From DAOUJW01 sp965218945 (GTDB lineage Bacteria > Chloroflexota > Dehalococcoidia > Lucifugimonadales > UBA2985), in assembly GCA_965218945.1 (NCBI GenBank), contig OZ244718.1, forward strand, positions 62,001 through 126,000: 64,000 bases of DNA. Direction: 5' to 3'. Every line of letters starts with the position of its first letter. Positions within the stretch are counted from its first letter, which is position 1. The notes under the pieces were generated by a model. It made no database searches. It was not told where the DNA came from and saw nothing but the letters and a program-made list of their open reading frames with translations. Both the position numbers and the translations under genes were made by a program. This document shows, piece by piece, positions 9,401 through 17,909 of the stretch.

Positions 9401-12400
9401 CGCCTCCACGCTGGCGATGGTGACGCCGGAGGGCTGGCTGGGGATCGTCCACCTCAGGTGGATGGTGTTGTCTTCTTGGACGTTAGCCTCCAGGTCAGTG
9501 GCCGCATTGGGCTGAGGGAACGGTTCCACAAGAACGCTGAGCGTGACCGACGCGCTCAAGCCGCCCGTGTCCGTCGCGGTCATCGTCAGGTTGACGGTGT
9601 AGGCCGTCTCCGTCGCCGGGGCGAGCCAAGAGGTGTTCAGGAGACCTGTGCCGGGGAAGAAGTCCCCGCCGCCGTCGCTAGTCCAGCGGAAGGTCAGGGC
9701 GTCGCCGTCCGGGTCGGTGGCCGTGCCGTTCAGCATCACAAAGTCGCCCGGGTAGACCGTGTTGGGCTCAACCGTGGCCGAGACCGCCGGGGGCTGGTTG
9801 ACGACCGGCTCGACGTCGGTGATGGAGACGGTGGCCTCGTCGGTGGCGCCGGACGTGACCTTTGCCGGCAGGGTGCCGAAGCCGATCTTCACGCTCTCCC
9901 CGCCGTCCTCGACGCTGTCCAGGGCCGCCGTGAAGGTGAACGACCGCACGGTCTGACCGCTCTGGAACGTCACGCTGCTGGGCACGCCCGAGTAGTCGCC
10001 GCTGGACGCCCCGTTCTGGTTGATCGTGGTGAGCGGTATGGTGACGGTCCGCTCGGGGTTCTTGTTGAGCTTCACCCTAACGGCCACGTTGTCGCCCTCG
10101 GCAACCGGGTACCTCCCCTGCTCGAAGCCCACGGTGATGGCGGGGGCGTCGTCGTCCGTGATCAGGACGGTCGCCTCGTCTCTCGCGCCGGCGGTGACCC
10201 GTGCCGGCAGGGGGCCGAAGCCCAGTTTCACGCGCTCCGCGTCGTCCTGGACGCTGTCCAGGGCGGCCGTGAAGGTGAACGACCGCTCGGTGTCGCCGCT
10301 CTGGAAGGTGACGCTGGAGGGGACTCCCGAGTAGTCGGAGGATGACGCGCCGGCCTCGTTGGTCGTGGTGAGGGGTATGGTGACGGTGCGCTCGGGCGCC
10401 ACGTTGAGCCGCACCTTGACGTCCACCGTGTCGCCCTCGGCAACGGAGTAGTCCGCCAGCTCGAAGCGCACCGTCACCGCCGGGTCGTCGTCGTCGGTGA
10501 TGGAGATCGTGGCCCGCCGGGTGGTCCCGGCGGTGACCTTGGCGGGCAGCGAGCTGAAGCCGATCCTCACGCTCTCGTCGTCGTCGTCCACGGTGTCCTG
10601 GGTTGCGGTGAAGGTGAACGACTTCTCGGTGTCGCCGCTCTGGAAGGTGACGCTGGCGGGCACGCCCGAGTAGTCGGAGGATGACGCCCCTCCCCGGTGG
10701 GTCCTCGTCAGGGGTATGGTGACGGTCCGCTCGGGGTTCATGTTGAGCTGCACCTTGACGGTGAAGCTGCCGCCCTCGGCCACGGTGTAGCTCGCCAGCT
10801 CGAAGCGCACCGTCACCGCCGGGTCGTCGTTGTCCGCGATCGAGACGGTCGCCTCGTCTCTCGTGCCGGCGGTGACCCCTGCGGGCAGGGCGCCGAAGCC
10901 CAGCTTCACGCTCTCGCCGTCGTCGTTGACGGTGTCCTGGGCGGCCCTAAAGGTGAACGACTTCTCGGTGTCGCCGCTCTGGAAGGTGACGCTGGCGGGC
11001 ACTCCCGAGTAGTCGGCGCCGGTTGCCCCGCTCTGGTTGGTCTTGGTGAGGGGTATGGCGACGGTGCGCTCGGGCGCCGCGCTCAGCTGCACCTTGACGG
11101 CCACCGTGTCGCCCTCGGCCACCGAGTAGTTCGCCAGCTCGAAGCGCACGGTGACGGCGGGGTCGTCGTTGTCCCTGATGGAGATTGTGGACTCGCTGGT
11201 GGTCCCGGCGGTGACCCCTGTGGGTAGCGTGCCGAAGCCCAGCTTCACGCTCTCGTCGTCGTCGTCATCGGTGTCGTCGGCGGCGGTGAAGGTGAACGAC
11301 TTCTCGGTGTCGCCGCTCTGGAAGGTGACGCTGGCGGGCACGCCCGAGTAGTCGGCGCCGGTTGCACCGCCTTGGTTGGTCGTGGTCAGAGGTATGGTGA
11401 CGGTCCGCTTGGGGTCCTCGCTCAGCTGCACTTTGACGGTGACGCTGCCGCTCTCGGTCACCGAGTAGGTCGCCCGCTCGAAGCTCGCGGTCGGCATTAC
11501 AAGCGGCTGGTCGCTCTCGACGCCGTACACCGCGATCTCCAACGCATTGCTGGTCGAGTTCGCGGACAGGTTGTCCAGGTCGGCGCCCCGGTAGAAAACG
11601 TTCGCGATGCTGAAGCCTGCCAGCGCGCCCGAGTCCTCGCCGTCGCCCAAGGTCCGCTGCAACCGGTGCGCCGTGCCGCCGAGGTGACGCCATACCAGCA
11701 CGTAGGAGGTGCTCGAGTCCAGCGTCTTTCCCGGCGGCGCCTCGAAGAAGCTGTGGCCCGCCGCGTATTCGGTGGGACTGATCAGGTCGAACAGCTTCGC
11801 GCCCGGCTGCCCGCTCGAATCGGCGTGCACCGACACCGACACGGACGTCGGACCGTCGGGATATTTGCTGCTGGAGCCTTCGATGTTGACCCCGATGCCC
11901 TGCAGCTCGTAGCCGGCCGCGTGGGAACCGGTCGTGAAGCCCTGCGACAACACCTTGTGGTTGGCGCCGCCAAGGCTAACGTAGCCGTTGTCCGACTGTC
12001 CGAGGTTCGACGTCATCGCGTACAGCGGCTCGCCGAAGACTGTGACATACGGCGCGTCGGGATATGCAGCATCCCCGAATGTTGAGAGGTCGAAGCCCGC
12101 CGCGCCCGGGCTGTCCTCGCCATCCGCTGCGGGGACAATGTTGCGAATGAGGACGGCGTCGATCCTCTCGATCTTGTTGCCCTCGCCGTCCCTGCCCAGG
12201 TCGACGTCCAGGAGGAACGTGTACGTCCTGCTCCCTCCCGCCACGGTGGCGCCCAGCGGGGCCGTGCGTGCGGCTACGCCTTCGTTGTTGCGCGTGTTGT
12301 ACATCGTGAGCCGCCTGGTGTCGTCGCCGTCCTTCACGCCGGTGCTCGAGCCTTCGTGCAGCTCGAACGGGTTGCGCCAGCCGCCGTTGCGGGTGGTCGT

Positions 12401-15400
12401 GTCGTCCGCGGTCCAGGAGAAGCCGCGGATCAGGTAGCGGTCCGCATTCCCGACGTCCATCTTGAAACAGCACTTGTCGCCGAGCGAGCTGATCTCCTGG
12501 TCGCCCTCGCCGGGTTGCGCGAAGTTCGAAACCAGGATGCCGCTGTCCCGCCTCGAGCCCTTCACCGCCAGCCGCAGCACGTTGGTGTCCCCGCCCGCGC
12601 TGTTCGCGAGCTCGGCTCCCGGCTCGCCGCTCGCGTCCTCATTGTTCGACGTCGTCTCATTGATCGACAGCGAGGCGCCGAAATCCGACAGCGTGATGAA
12701 GTATTCGACGCCGTGGTAGGCGAACGCCCCCGCCGGCGCCGTGAACTCGTTCAGGCCGGCCTGGAAGGAGGCCGGGTTCTCGAAGTCGAACAGCTTGACG
12801 CGACTCCCCCCCTGGCCGCTACCGGAATGCTTGCCCATCCACAGCGAGACGGTCAGGTCGGACGGGGCCGCGGCCAGGTCGATCGAGACGCTGGAGATCT
12901 CGTAGCCCTGCCCGTGATCGCCCAGCCTGAACCCCATGGCGTACTCCTCGGTGATGTTCGCGACCGTGGCCGACACCGGCCGGCCGGTGTTGCCGACCAG
13001 CGTCGTCGGGGACGGCAGCGGGGCCGGTTCGGTGATCGGGCCGAACAGCTTACTGGTCACCCTCTCCGCGTTGCCGGCGTGGTCCTCGAACGAGACCTCC
13101 ACCTTGATCAGCTTGCCAGTGTCGGCGTCGACGAGACGGTACCTGGGCGAGTCGGCGCCGATGTTGGTCTCGGTCCCGTCGTCCACCCGGATCCACCGGT
13201 AGGTGTATTTGTTGAAGACGTTGAAGGTCTCCGACTCCCCGCTGAAGGGGATTCCGTCCTCGTCGGCGATGTCCAACGTGTGAGCGTACAGGACGCCGGC
13301 CTCGTCCACGGGGGACAGGATCACCGGCCGGCCGGTGGCGTTCCCTGGCGGCGGGGTGTTGGTGTACACGGCGATCTGCAACGCGTGGCTATCCGAGTCC
13401 TCAGACAGGTTGTCCAGGTCGGCGCCCCGGTAGAAGGAGTCCGAGACCCAGAACCTTGTGAGACTGCCCGAGTCTTCGCCGTCGCTCGTGGTCCGCTGCA
13501 ACCGGTGCCAGGTGCCGCCGTTGTGGCGCCAGACCAGCACGTAGGAGGTGTTCGCCTCCAGCCTCGTTCCGCGCGGCGCCTCGAAGAAGCTGTGGCCCGG
13601 CGCGAACTCGGTGGGACTGATCAGGTCGAACAGCTTCGCGCCCGGCTTCCCGCTCGAATCGGCGTGCACGGCCACCGACACGAACGTCGGACCGTCGGGA
13701 ACCTGGGCGTCGGAGCCTTCGATTTCGACGCCGATGCCCAGGAAGTCATAACCGTCCTCGTTGGGACCGGTGCTGAAGCCCTGCGTCACCACCTTGTGGT
13801 TGGCGCCGCCAAGGCTAACGTAGCCGTTGTCCGACTGCCCGAGGTTCGAGGTCATCGCGTACAGCGGCTCGCCGAAGATTGTGGCATACGGCGCGTCGGG
13901 ATATGCAGCATCCCCGAATGTTGAGAGGTCGAAGCCCGCCGCGCCCGGGCTGTCCTCGCCATCCGCTGCGGGGACAATGTTGCGAATGAGGACGGCGTCG
14001 ATCCTCTCGATCTTGTTGCCCTCGCCGTCCCTGCCCAGGTCGACGTCCAGGAGGAACGTGTACGTCCTGCTCCCTCCCGCCACGGTGGCGCCCAGCGGGG
14101 CCGTGCGTGCGGCTACGCCTTCGTTGTTGCGCGTGTTGTACATCGTGAGCCGCCTGGTGTCGTCGCCGTCCTTCACGCCGGTGCTCGAGCCTTCGTGCAG
14201 CTCGAACGGGTTGCGCCAGCCGCCGTTGCGGGTGGTCGTGTCGTCCACGGTCCAGGAGAAGCCGCGGATCAGGTAGCGGTCCGCATTCCCGACGTCCATC
14301 TTGAAACAGCACTTGTCGCCGAGCGAGCTGATCTCCTGGTCGCCCTCGCCGGGTTGCGCGAAGTTCGAAACCAGGATGCCGCTGTCCCGCCTCGAGCCCT
14401 TCACCGCCAGCCGCAGCACGTTGGTGTCCCCGCCCGCGCTGTTCGCGAGCTCGGCTCCCGGCTCGCCGCTCGCGTCCTCATTGTTCGACGTCGTCTCATT
14501 GATCGACAGCGAGGCGCCGAAATCCGACAGCGTGATGAAGTATTCGACGCCGTGGTAGGCGAACGCCCCCGCCGGCGCCGTGAACTCGTTCAGGCCGGCC
14601 TGGAAGGAGGCCGGGTTCTCGAAGTCGAACAGCTTGACGCGACTCCCCCCCTGGCCGCTACCGGAATGCTTGCCCATCCACAGCGAGACGGTCAGGTCGG
14701 ACGGGGCCGCGGCCAGGTCGATCGAGACGCTGGAGATCTCGTAGCCCTGCCCGTGATCGCCCAGCCTGAACCCCATGGCGTACTCCTCGGTGATGACCGC
14801 CGTGGCCGTGGCCGACGCCGACCGGCCGGTGTTGCCGACCAGCGTCGTCGGGGACGGCAGTGGGGCCGGTTCGGTGATCGGGCCGAAGGGCAGGCTGGTC
14901 ACGCTCTCCGCGTTATCGGCGTCGTCCTCGAACGAGACTTCCACTTTGATCAGCTTGCCGGTGTCGGCGTCGACGAGACGGTACCTGGACGAGTCGGTGC
15001 CGATGTTGGTCTCGGCGTCGCCGTCCACCCGGATCCACCGGTAGGTGTATTTGTTGAAGACGTTGAAGGTATCCGTCGCCCCGCTGAAGGGGATCCCGTC
15101 GGCGTCGGCGATGTCCAACGTGTGGGCGTACAGGACACCGGCCTCGTCCACGGGGGACAGGATCACCGGCCGGCCGGTGGCGTTGTCGTCGGTGTACACG
15201 GCGATCTGCAACGAATGGCCGCCGGAATCCACCGACAAGCTCGAAACGTTGGCGCCCCGATAATACGCATCCGCGATACCAGAACCCGTCAGCTTGCCTG
15301 TGTCCTCGCTGTTGCTCGTGGTCCGCTGCAACCGGTGCCAGGTGCCGCCGTTGTATGTCCAGACCATCACGTATGAGGTGCTCGGCTTCAGCGTCGTTCC

Positions 15401-17677
15401 GCGCGGCGCCTCGAAGAAGCTGTGGCCCGGCGCGAACTCGGTGGGACTGACGAGGTCGAACAGCTTCGCGCCCGGCTTCCCGCCCGAATCGGCGTGCACG
15501 GCCACCGACACGGACGTCGGGCCGTCAGGAACCCGGGCGGCGGAGCCTTGGATGTCAACGCCGATGCCCAACAGCCCGTAGCCGTCCTCTTTGGAACCGG
15601 TCGTGAAGCCCTGCGTCACCACCTTGGAACTGGCGCCGCCGACGGAATGGTAGGCGTTGTCCGCCTGCCCCAGGTTCTGCACCAGCGCGTAGAGCGGCTC
15701 GCCGAGGATGGCCAGCAGCGGTGCGTACGGGGTGTCAATACTCCCATGGTCTGTGACGGTCACGCCCGCCGACGGCGCGTCATACCCCCCCCCGGATGCG
15801 GGGGCATGTATTTGCGTTAAGGTGGCGCCCGTTCTCGTGCCGGAACTGAAACCATACGGGAAATCTTCGTCCCAGGTGAAGGTGTATGTTTTGCTGCTTC
15901 CTCCTACGACGGTTGCGCCTTGCGGCGCCGTCCATTCAGTGATGCCTGGTGCGTTACGCGTATTGATCAGCCTGAACAGCCTGGCGCCCGAGGAACTCGA
16001 GCCTTCGACCAGGTCCCACGGGTTGGTGATGCCGCCGCTTTCTGGTGTCGAGTCGTCCGAGCGCCAGGAAAAGCCGCGGATGAGGTAGCGGTCCGCTGCT
16101 CCGACACCCATGCGGAAACAGCAGTCGTCGCCGACCGAGATGGTTTCCTGGTCACCCTCAGTGGGTTGGGCGAAGGTCGAAACCAGGATGCCGCCGTCCC
16201 GCCTCGAGCCCTCGACGGCCAGGCGCAGCACGCTGCCGCGCGTGGTGTTGGTGGTAGCACTCCAGTTTCCGGTCTCACTCAGCGCTCGGACACGCGCCGT
16301 GTTCCCGAGCTCGGCTCCCGCCTCGCCGCCGGCGTCCTCATCGTCAGAAGTCGTCTCCTTGATAGACAGCGAGGAGCCGAAACCCGTCAGCACGATGTAG
16401 TAACGGACACTCTGGTACGCGAGCACGCCCGCCGGAGCCGTGAACCTGTTCAGGCCGACCTGGAAAGAGGCCGGGTTCTCAAAGTCGAACAGCTTGATCC
16501 GCGGGGCCGAGCTTGTAACGGGATGGTCGCCGATCCACAGCGAGACGGTCAGATCAGTCGGGGCCGCCGCCAGGTCGATCGAGACGCTCGAGAGCTCGTA
16601 GCCCTGGCCGTGATCCCCCAACGTGAACTCCATGGCGTACTGCTTGGTGATCGTCGCCGTGGCCGACGCCGACTGGCCGGTGTTGCTGACCAGCGTCGAC
16701 GGGGACGGCAACGAGGCCGGTCTGAGGACCGGGCCGAACTGCTGGCTGGTCACGGTCTCCGAGAAGTTGTGCACGTCCGTGAACGAGACTTCCACCTTGA
16801 TCTGCTTGCCGATATCGGCGTCGACGAGCCGGTATCTGGGTGAGTCGGCGCCCACGTTGGCCTCGGTCCCGCCGTCGACCCGGATCCACTGGTAGGAGTA
16901 GGTGAACTCGATGACCGAGTCCTCGCTACCTGTAAAGGGGAGCCCGTTCCCGTCGGCAATGCCCGAAGTGTCGGCAAACAGGTAGGGGGCGCCCTCCGCG
17001 GAAGCCAGGACGACCGGCCGTCCGGTGGCGTCCTGCTGCACGCGCGTGTCATAGCCATTGACGGTGATCAGGATAGCCTCGTTGCTGCTCCCGCCCTTGT
17101 GCTTCCAGGTGTTGCCGTCCTTCCAGTCAAACCTGTTCTTGATGCTCCAGCCCGAGAGGCCGGTCGAGTCTTCTCCTGCGGAGGTGGTGGCGTCGAGGCT
17201 GACGTCCTCGTTGCCGGACTGCTTGAACACCGCCACGTAGTTGTCGTTGTCATTGAGGCCAATGCCGGCGCCCGGCGCCGTGAACTGCAGGTGCCCGGCC
17301 GCGAAGCTCGACGGCCGCGACAGCCTTATGCAGGGCGTTGATGCGCTCGAGGTTGGAAACTCGGTCGAGTTGTGCGCCTCGCAGATGTCGACGTCGAAGT
17401 CGTCGCCCTGGGAGTCCTCGGAGACGACTATCAGGCTGGTCAGCACCCAGTCACCATTGGCGGCGCCCGTGTGGAACAGCTGCGCATGGTCGTTGCCGTC
17501 CAGGTCGACCCTCTCATTACTGCTCTGCCCGACGTTGCTCACGAGGATGCGCGATACGGTCTGCGCCTCCGCCGGCGTTGGCCACGTTGACCAGAGCAGC
17601 ACGCCGCCCAGTGCCAGCAGGGCGAGCAGTGCGGTGAGCGCCAGGGAGAGCGCCGCAAGACGACGGGAGGCGGTCAT
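6470..17677 (-). CDS. Giant secreted surface protein B with Calx-beta and Ig-like repeats
   Basis: A 3735-aa protein starts at ATG 17677. The signal peptide (MTASRRLAAL, hydrophobic core, PAEAQ near 35-39) is followed by tandem extracellular modules to about residue 2055. These are paired beta domains beginning S-x-I-L-V-S-N or similar and a YQWIRVDG Ig-like domain. The array includes a 613-residue unit copied almost identically. Next are five Calx-beta domains (about 2060-2620, each with a YSGVPASVTFQSGDTE core and acidic Ca-binding loops DDDD). Then follow a PKD-like domain (about 2625-2720), FnIII domains (about 2720-3325), three Ig-like QVGETLTA repeats (about 3330-3615) and a C-terminal beta domain. 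No anchor or protease motif was seen. It is likely a calcium-stabilised surface adhesin or fibre. It shares modules with A and a leader with A and C. Confidence 0.92.
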   Translation of the reverse strand: MTASRRLAALSLALTALLALLALGGVLLWSTWPTPAEAQTVSRILVSNVGQSSNERVDLDGNDHAQLFHTGAANGDWVLTSLIVVSEDSQGDDFDVDICEAHNSTEFPTSSASTPCIRLSRPSSFAAGHLQFTAPGAGIGLNDNDNYVAVFKQSGNEDVSLDATTSAGEDSTGLSGWSIKNRFDWKDGNTWKHKGGSSNEAILITVNGYDTRVQQDATGRPVVLASAEGAPYLFADTSGIADGNGLPFTGSEDSVIEFTYSYQWIRVDGGTEANVGADSPRYRLVDADIGKQIKVEVSFTDVHNFSETVTSQQFGPVLRPASLPSPSTLVSNTGQSASATATITKQYAMEFTLGDHGQGYELSSVSIDLAAAPTDLTVSLWIGDHPVTSSAPRIKLFDFENPASFQVGLNRFTAPAGVLAYQSVRYYIVLTGFGSSLSIKETTSDDEDAGGEAGAELGNTARVRALSETGNWSATTNTTRGSVLRLAVEGSRRDGGILVSTFAQPTEGDQETISVGDDCCFRMGVGAADRYLIRGFSWRSDDSTPESGGITNPWDLVEGSSSSGARLFRLINTRNAPGITEWTAPQGATVVGGSSKTYTFTWDEDFPYGFSSGTRTGATLTQIHAPASGGGYDAPSAGVTVTDHGSIDTPYAPLLAILGEPLYALVQNLGQADNAYHSVGGASSKVVTQGFTTGSKEDGYGLLGIGVDIQGSAARVPDGPTSVSVAVHADSGGKPGAKLFDLVSPTEFAPGHSFFEAPRGTTLKPSTSYVMVWTYNGGTWHRLQRTTSNSEDTGKLTGSGIADAYYRGANVSSLSVDSGGHSLQIAVYTDDNATGRPVILSPVDEAGVLYAHTLDIADADGIPFSGATDTFNVFNKYTYRWIRVDGDAETNIGTDSSRYRLVDADTGKLIKVEVSFEDDADNAESVTSLPFGPITEPAPLPSPTTLVGNTGRSASATATAVITEEYAMGFRLGDHGQGYEISSVSIDLAAAPSDLTVSLWMGKHSGSGQGGSRVKLFDFENPASFQAGLNEFTAPAGAFAYHGVEYFITLSDFGASLSINETTSNNEDASGEPGAELANSAGGDTNVLRLAVKGSRRDSGILVSNFAQPGEGDQEISSLGDKCCFKMDVGNADRYLIRGFSWTVDDTTTRNGGWRNPFELHEGSSTGVKDGDDTRRLTMYNTRNNEGVAARTAPLGATVAGGSRTYTFLLDVDLGRDGEGNKIERIDAVLIRNIVPAADGEDSPGAAGFDLSTFGDAAYPDAPYATIFGEPLYAMTSNLGQSDNGYVSLGGANHKVVTQGFSTGPNEDGYDFLGIGVEIEGSDAQVPDGPTFVSVAVHADSSGKPGAKLFDLISPTEFAPGHSFFEAPRGTRLEANTSYVLVWRHNGGTWHRLQRTTSDGEDSGSLTRFWVSDSFYRGADLDNLSEDSDSHALQIAVYTNTPPPGNATGRPVILSPVDEAGVLYAHTLDIADEDGIPFSGESETFNVFNKYTYRWIRVDDGTETNIGADSPRYRLVDADTGKLIKVEVSFEDHAGNAERVTSKLFGPITEPAPLPSPTTLVGNTGRPVSATVANITEEYAMGFRLGDHGQGYEISSVSIDLAAAPSDLTVSLWMGKHSGSGQGGSRVKLFDFENPASFQAGLNEFTAPAGAFAYHGVEYFITLSDFGASLSINETTSNNEDASGEPGAELANSAGGDTNVLRLAVKGSRRDSGILVSNFAQPGEGDQEISSLGDKCCFKMDVGNADRYLIRGFSWTADDTTTRNGGWRNPFELHEGSSTGVKDGDDTRRLTMYNTRNNEGVAARTAPLGATVAGGSRTYTFLLDVDLGRDGEGNKIERIDAVLIRNIVPAADGEDSPGAAGFDLSTFGDAAYPDAPYVTVFGEPLYAMTSNLGQSDNGYVSLGGANHKVLSQGFTTGSHAAGYELQGIGVNIEGSSSKYPDGPTSVSVSVHADSSGQPGAKLFDLISPTEYAAGHSFFEAPPGKTLDSSTSYVLVWRHLGGTAHRLQRTLGDGEDSGALAGFSIANVFYRGADLDNLSANSTSNALEIAVYGVESDQPLVMPTASFERATYSVTESGSVTVKVQLSEDPKRTVTIPLTTTNQGGATGADYSGVPASVTFQSGDTEKSFTFTAADDTDDDDDESVKLGFGTLPTGVTAGTTSESTISIRDNDDPAVTVRFELANYSVAEGDTVAVKVQLSAAPERTVAIPLTKTNQSGATGADYSGVPASVTFQSGDTEKSFTFRAAQDTVNDDGESVKLGFGALPAGVTAGTRDEATVSIADNDDPAVTVRFELASYTVAEGGSFTVKVQLNMNPERTVTIPLTRTHRGGASSSDYSGVPASVTFQSGDTEKSFTFTATQDTVDDDDESVRIGFSSLPAKVTAGTTRRATISITDDDDPAVTVRFELADYSVAEGDTVDVKVRLNVAPERTVTIPLTTTNEAGASSSDYSGVPSSVTFQSGDTERSFTFTAALDSVQDDAERVKLGFGPLPARVTAGARDEATVLITDDDAPAITVGFEQGRYPVAEGDNVAVRVKLNKNPERTVTIPLTTINQNGASSGDYSGVPSSVTFQSGQTVRSFTFTAALDSVEDGGESVKIGFGTLPAKVTSGATDEATVSITDVEPVVNQPPAVSATVEPNTVYPGDFVMLNGTATDPDGDALTFRWTSDGGGDFFPGTGLLNTSWLAPATETAYTVNLTMTATDTGGLSASVTLSVLVEPFPQPNAATDLEANVQEDNTIHLRWTIPSQPSGVTIASVEAQRRMSGGASSPPSWDTVVTLPASATFTGVPGLAADTEYVFRVRLTTTHGLFADSRYIRVRTLTGAPAPRHFAASGPTQTSITLNWFTVETAAAYKLEYRKDGETEWNRISGDFDHLPSTTDHRDALGVAAGLDCNTRYDFRLSARGSGETRNDGRRYPSTLFGSYATTSARTGECAQGERVTNLLVSVEPSCATLTWTPPSGDRDTGYRVERYSHTGRAVGELQRTPLETLVEEPNRVANRYEDCSAEYRTDGAEHFYSVTALDNNPGPDEEGAFGTAYTSMLRYGTSREPEGPLNVRLTHDTQSSRWLAWDAPRDPWLTTVKTARAGSGPQQVVTDPWTTGYRVERREYRRTEGGGWFLPEVEDEAIWSATMTVGTSTVGTGSTGYFGLGSNAYGVMTQTSFTHPVGSGSWEVTGLFVAAAELRLTIQEGAPLTDNLHTDAFEDWVLVVDGRSFPFELPEGVVGGNLQVSWPNHGLNWIDGQQVSLALVERLDWESLRDETDGDTGTSFTDSEDKGDKQYVYRVWAYNPRGLSLYSWRGDWVFNGGDPGGDPEPAVYIPPSPGLQQGGETPSNTPATGAPAISGTPQVGETLTATTAGIADEDGLTKVSYTYQWTAGGSDIDGATNSTYTLSDDAEGKAIRVRVSFIDDAGNQESLTSVATVAVAAAPNREATGAPAIGGTPQVGETLTAGTAGIADEDGLTKVSYTYQWIAGGSDIDGATGSSYTLTSSEQGQTVQVRVTFTDDADNAESLISVATVAVAAAPNREATGQPAISGRPQVGQTLTADTANIVDQDGLTGVSYSYQWIAGGSDIDGATGSSYTLTSSEQGQTVQVRVTFTDDADNAESLISEATETVVQAPSPLTVSLENAATSHNGTDVFTFEIRFSEQFGLSYKTLRDDAFTVVGGEVKKAQRMDRDSDTPNIWWRITVEPDGNGDVTITLPATTDCTDDGAICTEDGRKLSNRLEFTVSGPGG
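11952..12956 (-). repeat. Intragenic 1-kb near-identical repeat in gene B, copy 2 in protein order
   Basis: About 1005 bp match 13791-14795 with roughly five substitutions that I can see and no indel. The offset is 1839 bp, exactly 613 codons, so the frame is kept. It corresponds to about residues 1574-1908 of protein B. Flanking parts of the 613-residue unit are much more diverged. Confidence 0.85.
13791..14795 (-). repeat. Intragenic 1-kb near-identical repeat in gene B, copy 1 in protein order
   Basis: Partner of 11952-12956, covering about residues 961-1295 of protein B. Near-identity over only half of the unit points to gene conversion or a recent duplication. Confidence 0.85.
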
Positions 17678-17690
17678 GACTTACCCACGA

Positions 17691-17831
17691 CTAGCCCAGG
17701 CAAAATCGGGGGGGGGGGACGTCTGTGCTAGGCCGCCGTGGACGGCGGCCTCCGGTGCGACGTGTAGCGACGGCGGGGGCCGTCGTTGCGCCCGCCGTCC
17801 CAGGTGCATGGACCGGTCTGTCGAGCGCCAT
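17691..17831 (-). CDS. Upstream leader ORF of gene B containing the poly-C run
   Basis: A 46-codon ORF begins with ATG 17831 behind a strong AGGGGAGG site and ends at TAG 17693-17691, 13 nt before the B start. It begins MALDRPVHAPGTAG and ends PPPRFCLG, matching the ends of the leaders of A and C (MGLDRSVH at the start, PRFFGLG at the C end). The middle is diverged. It is probably a translated leader of regulatory use. Confidence 0.5.
   Translation of the reverse strand: MALDRPVHAPGTAGATTAPAVATRRTGGRRPRRPSTDVPPPRFCLG
17708..17718. repeat. Homopolymer G11 in the leader of gene B
   Basis: Eleven G lie 30 nt upstream of the start of protein B, in the same place as the runs in front of A (12) and C (9). 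Confidence 0.85.
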
Positions 17832-17909
17832 GTGAATGCCTCCCCTCGCATGATCAGGATGGGCGAAACCTATCGTCGGAGGTGAAGTCGACGATGGTGG
17901 CACTCAGGT

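Noticed and set aside
8756..10345. Long plus-strand open frame of 529 codons opposite gene B
   Set aside because: It is the antisense of highly GC-biased repeat codons; it has R/G/A/V-rich low-complexity translation and no family or ribosome site. The minus-strand frame is continuous and has clear Calx-beta/FnIII domains.
12356..15376. Plus-strand frames repeated at 12356 and 14195
   Set aside because: They repeat only because the 1-kb segment of gene B opposite is duplicated; not separate genes.
6470..17677. Repeated units of gene B as a CRISPR-like or satellite array
   Set aside because: Unit length is 613 codons in frame, with gradual divergence and coding on the minus strand; these are protein modules.
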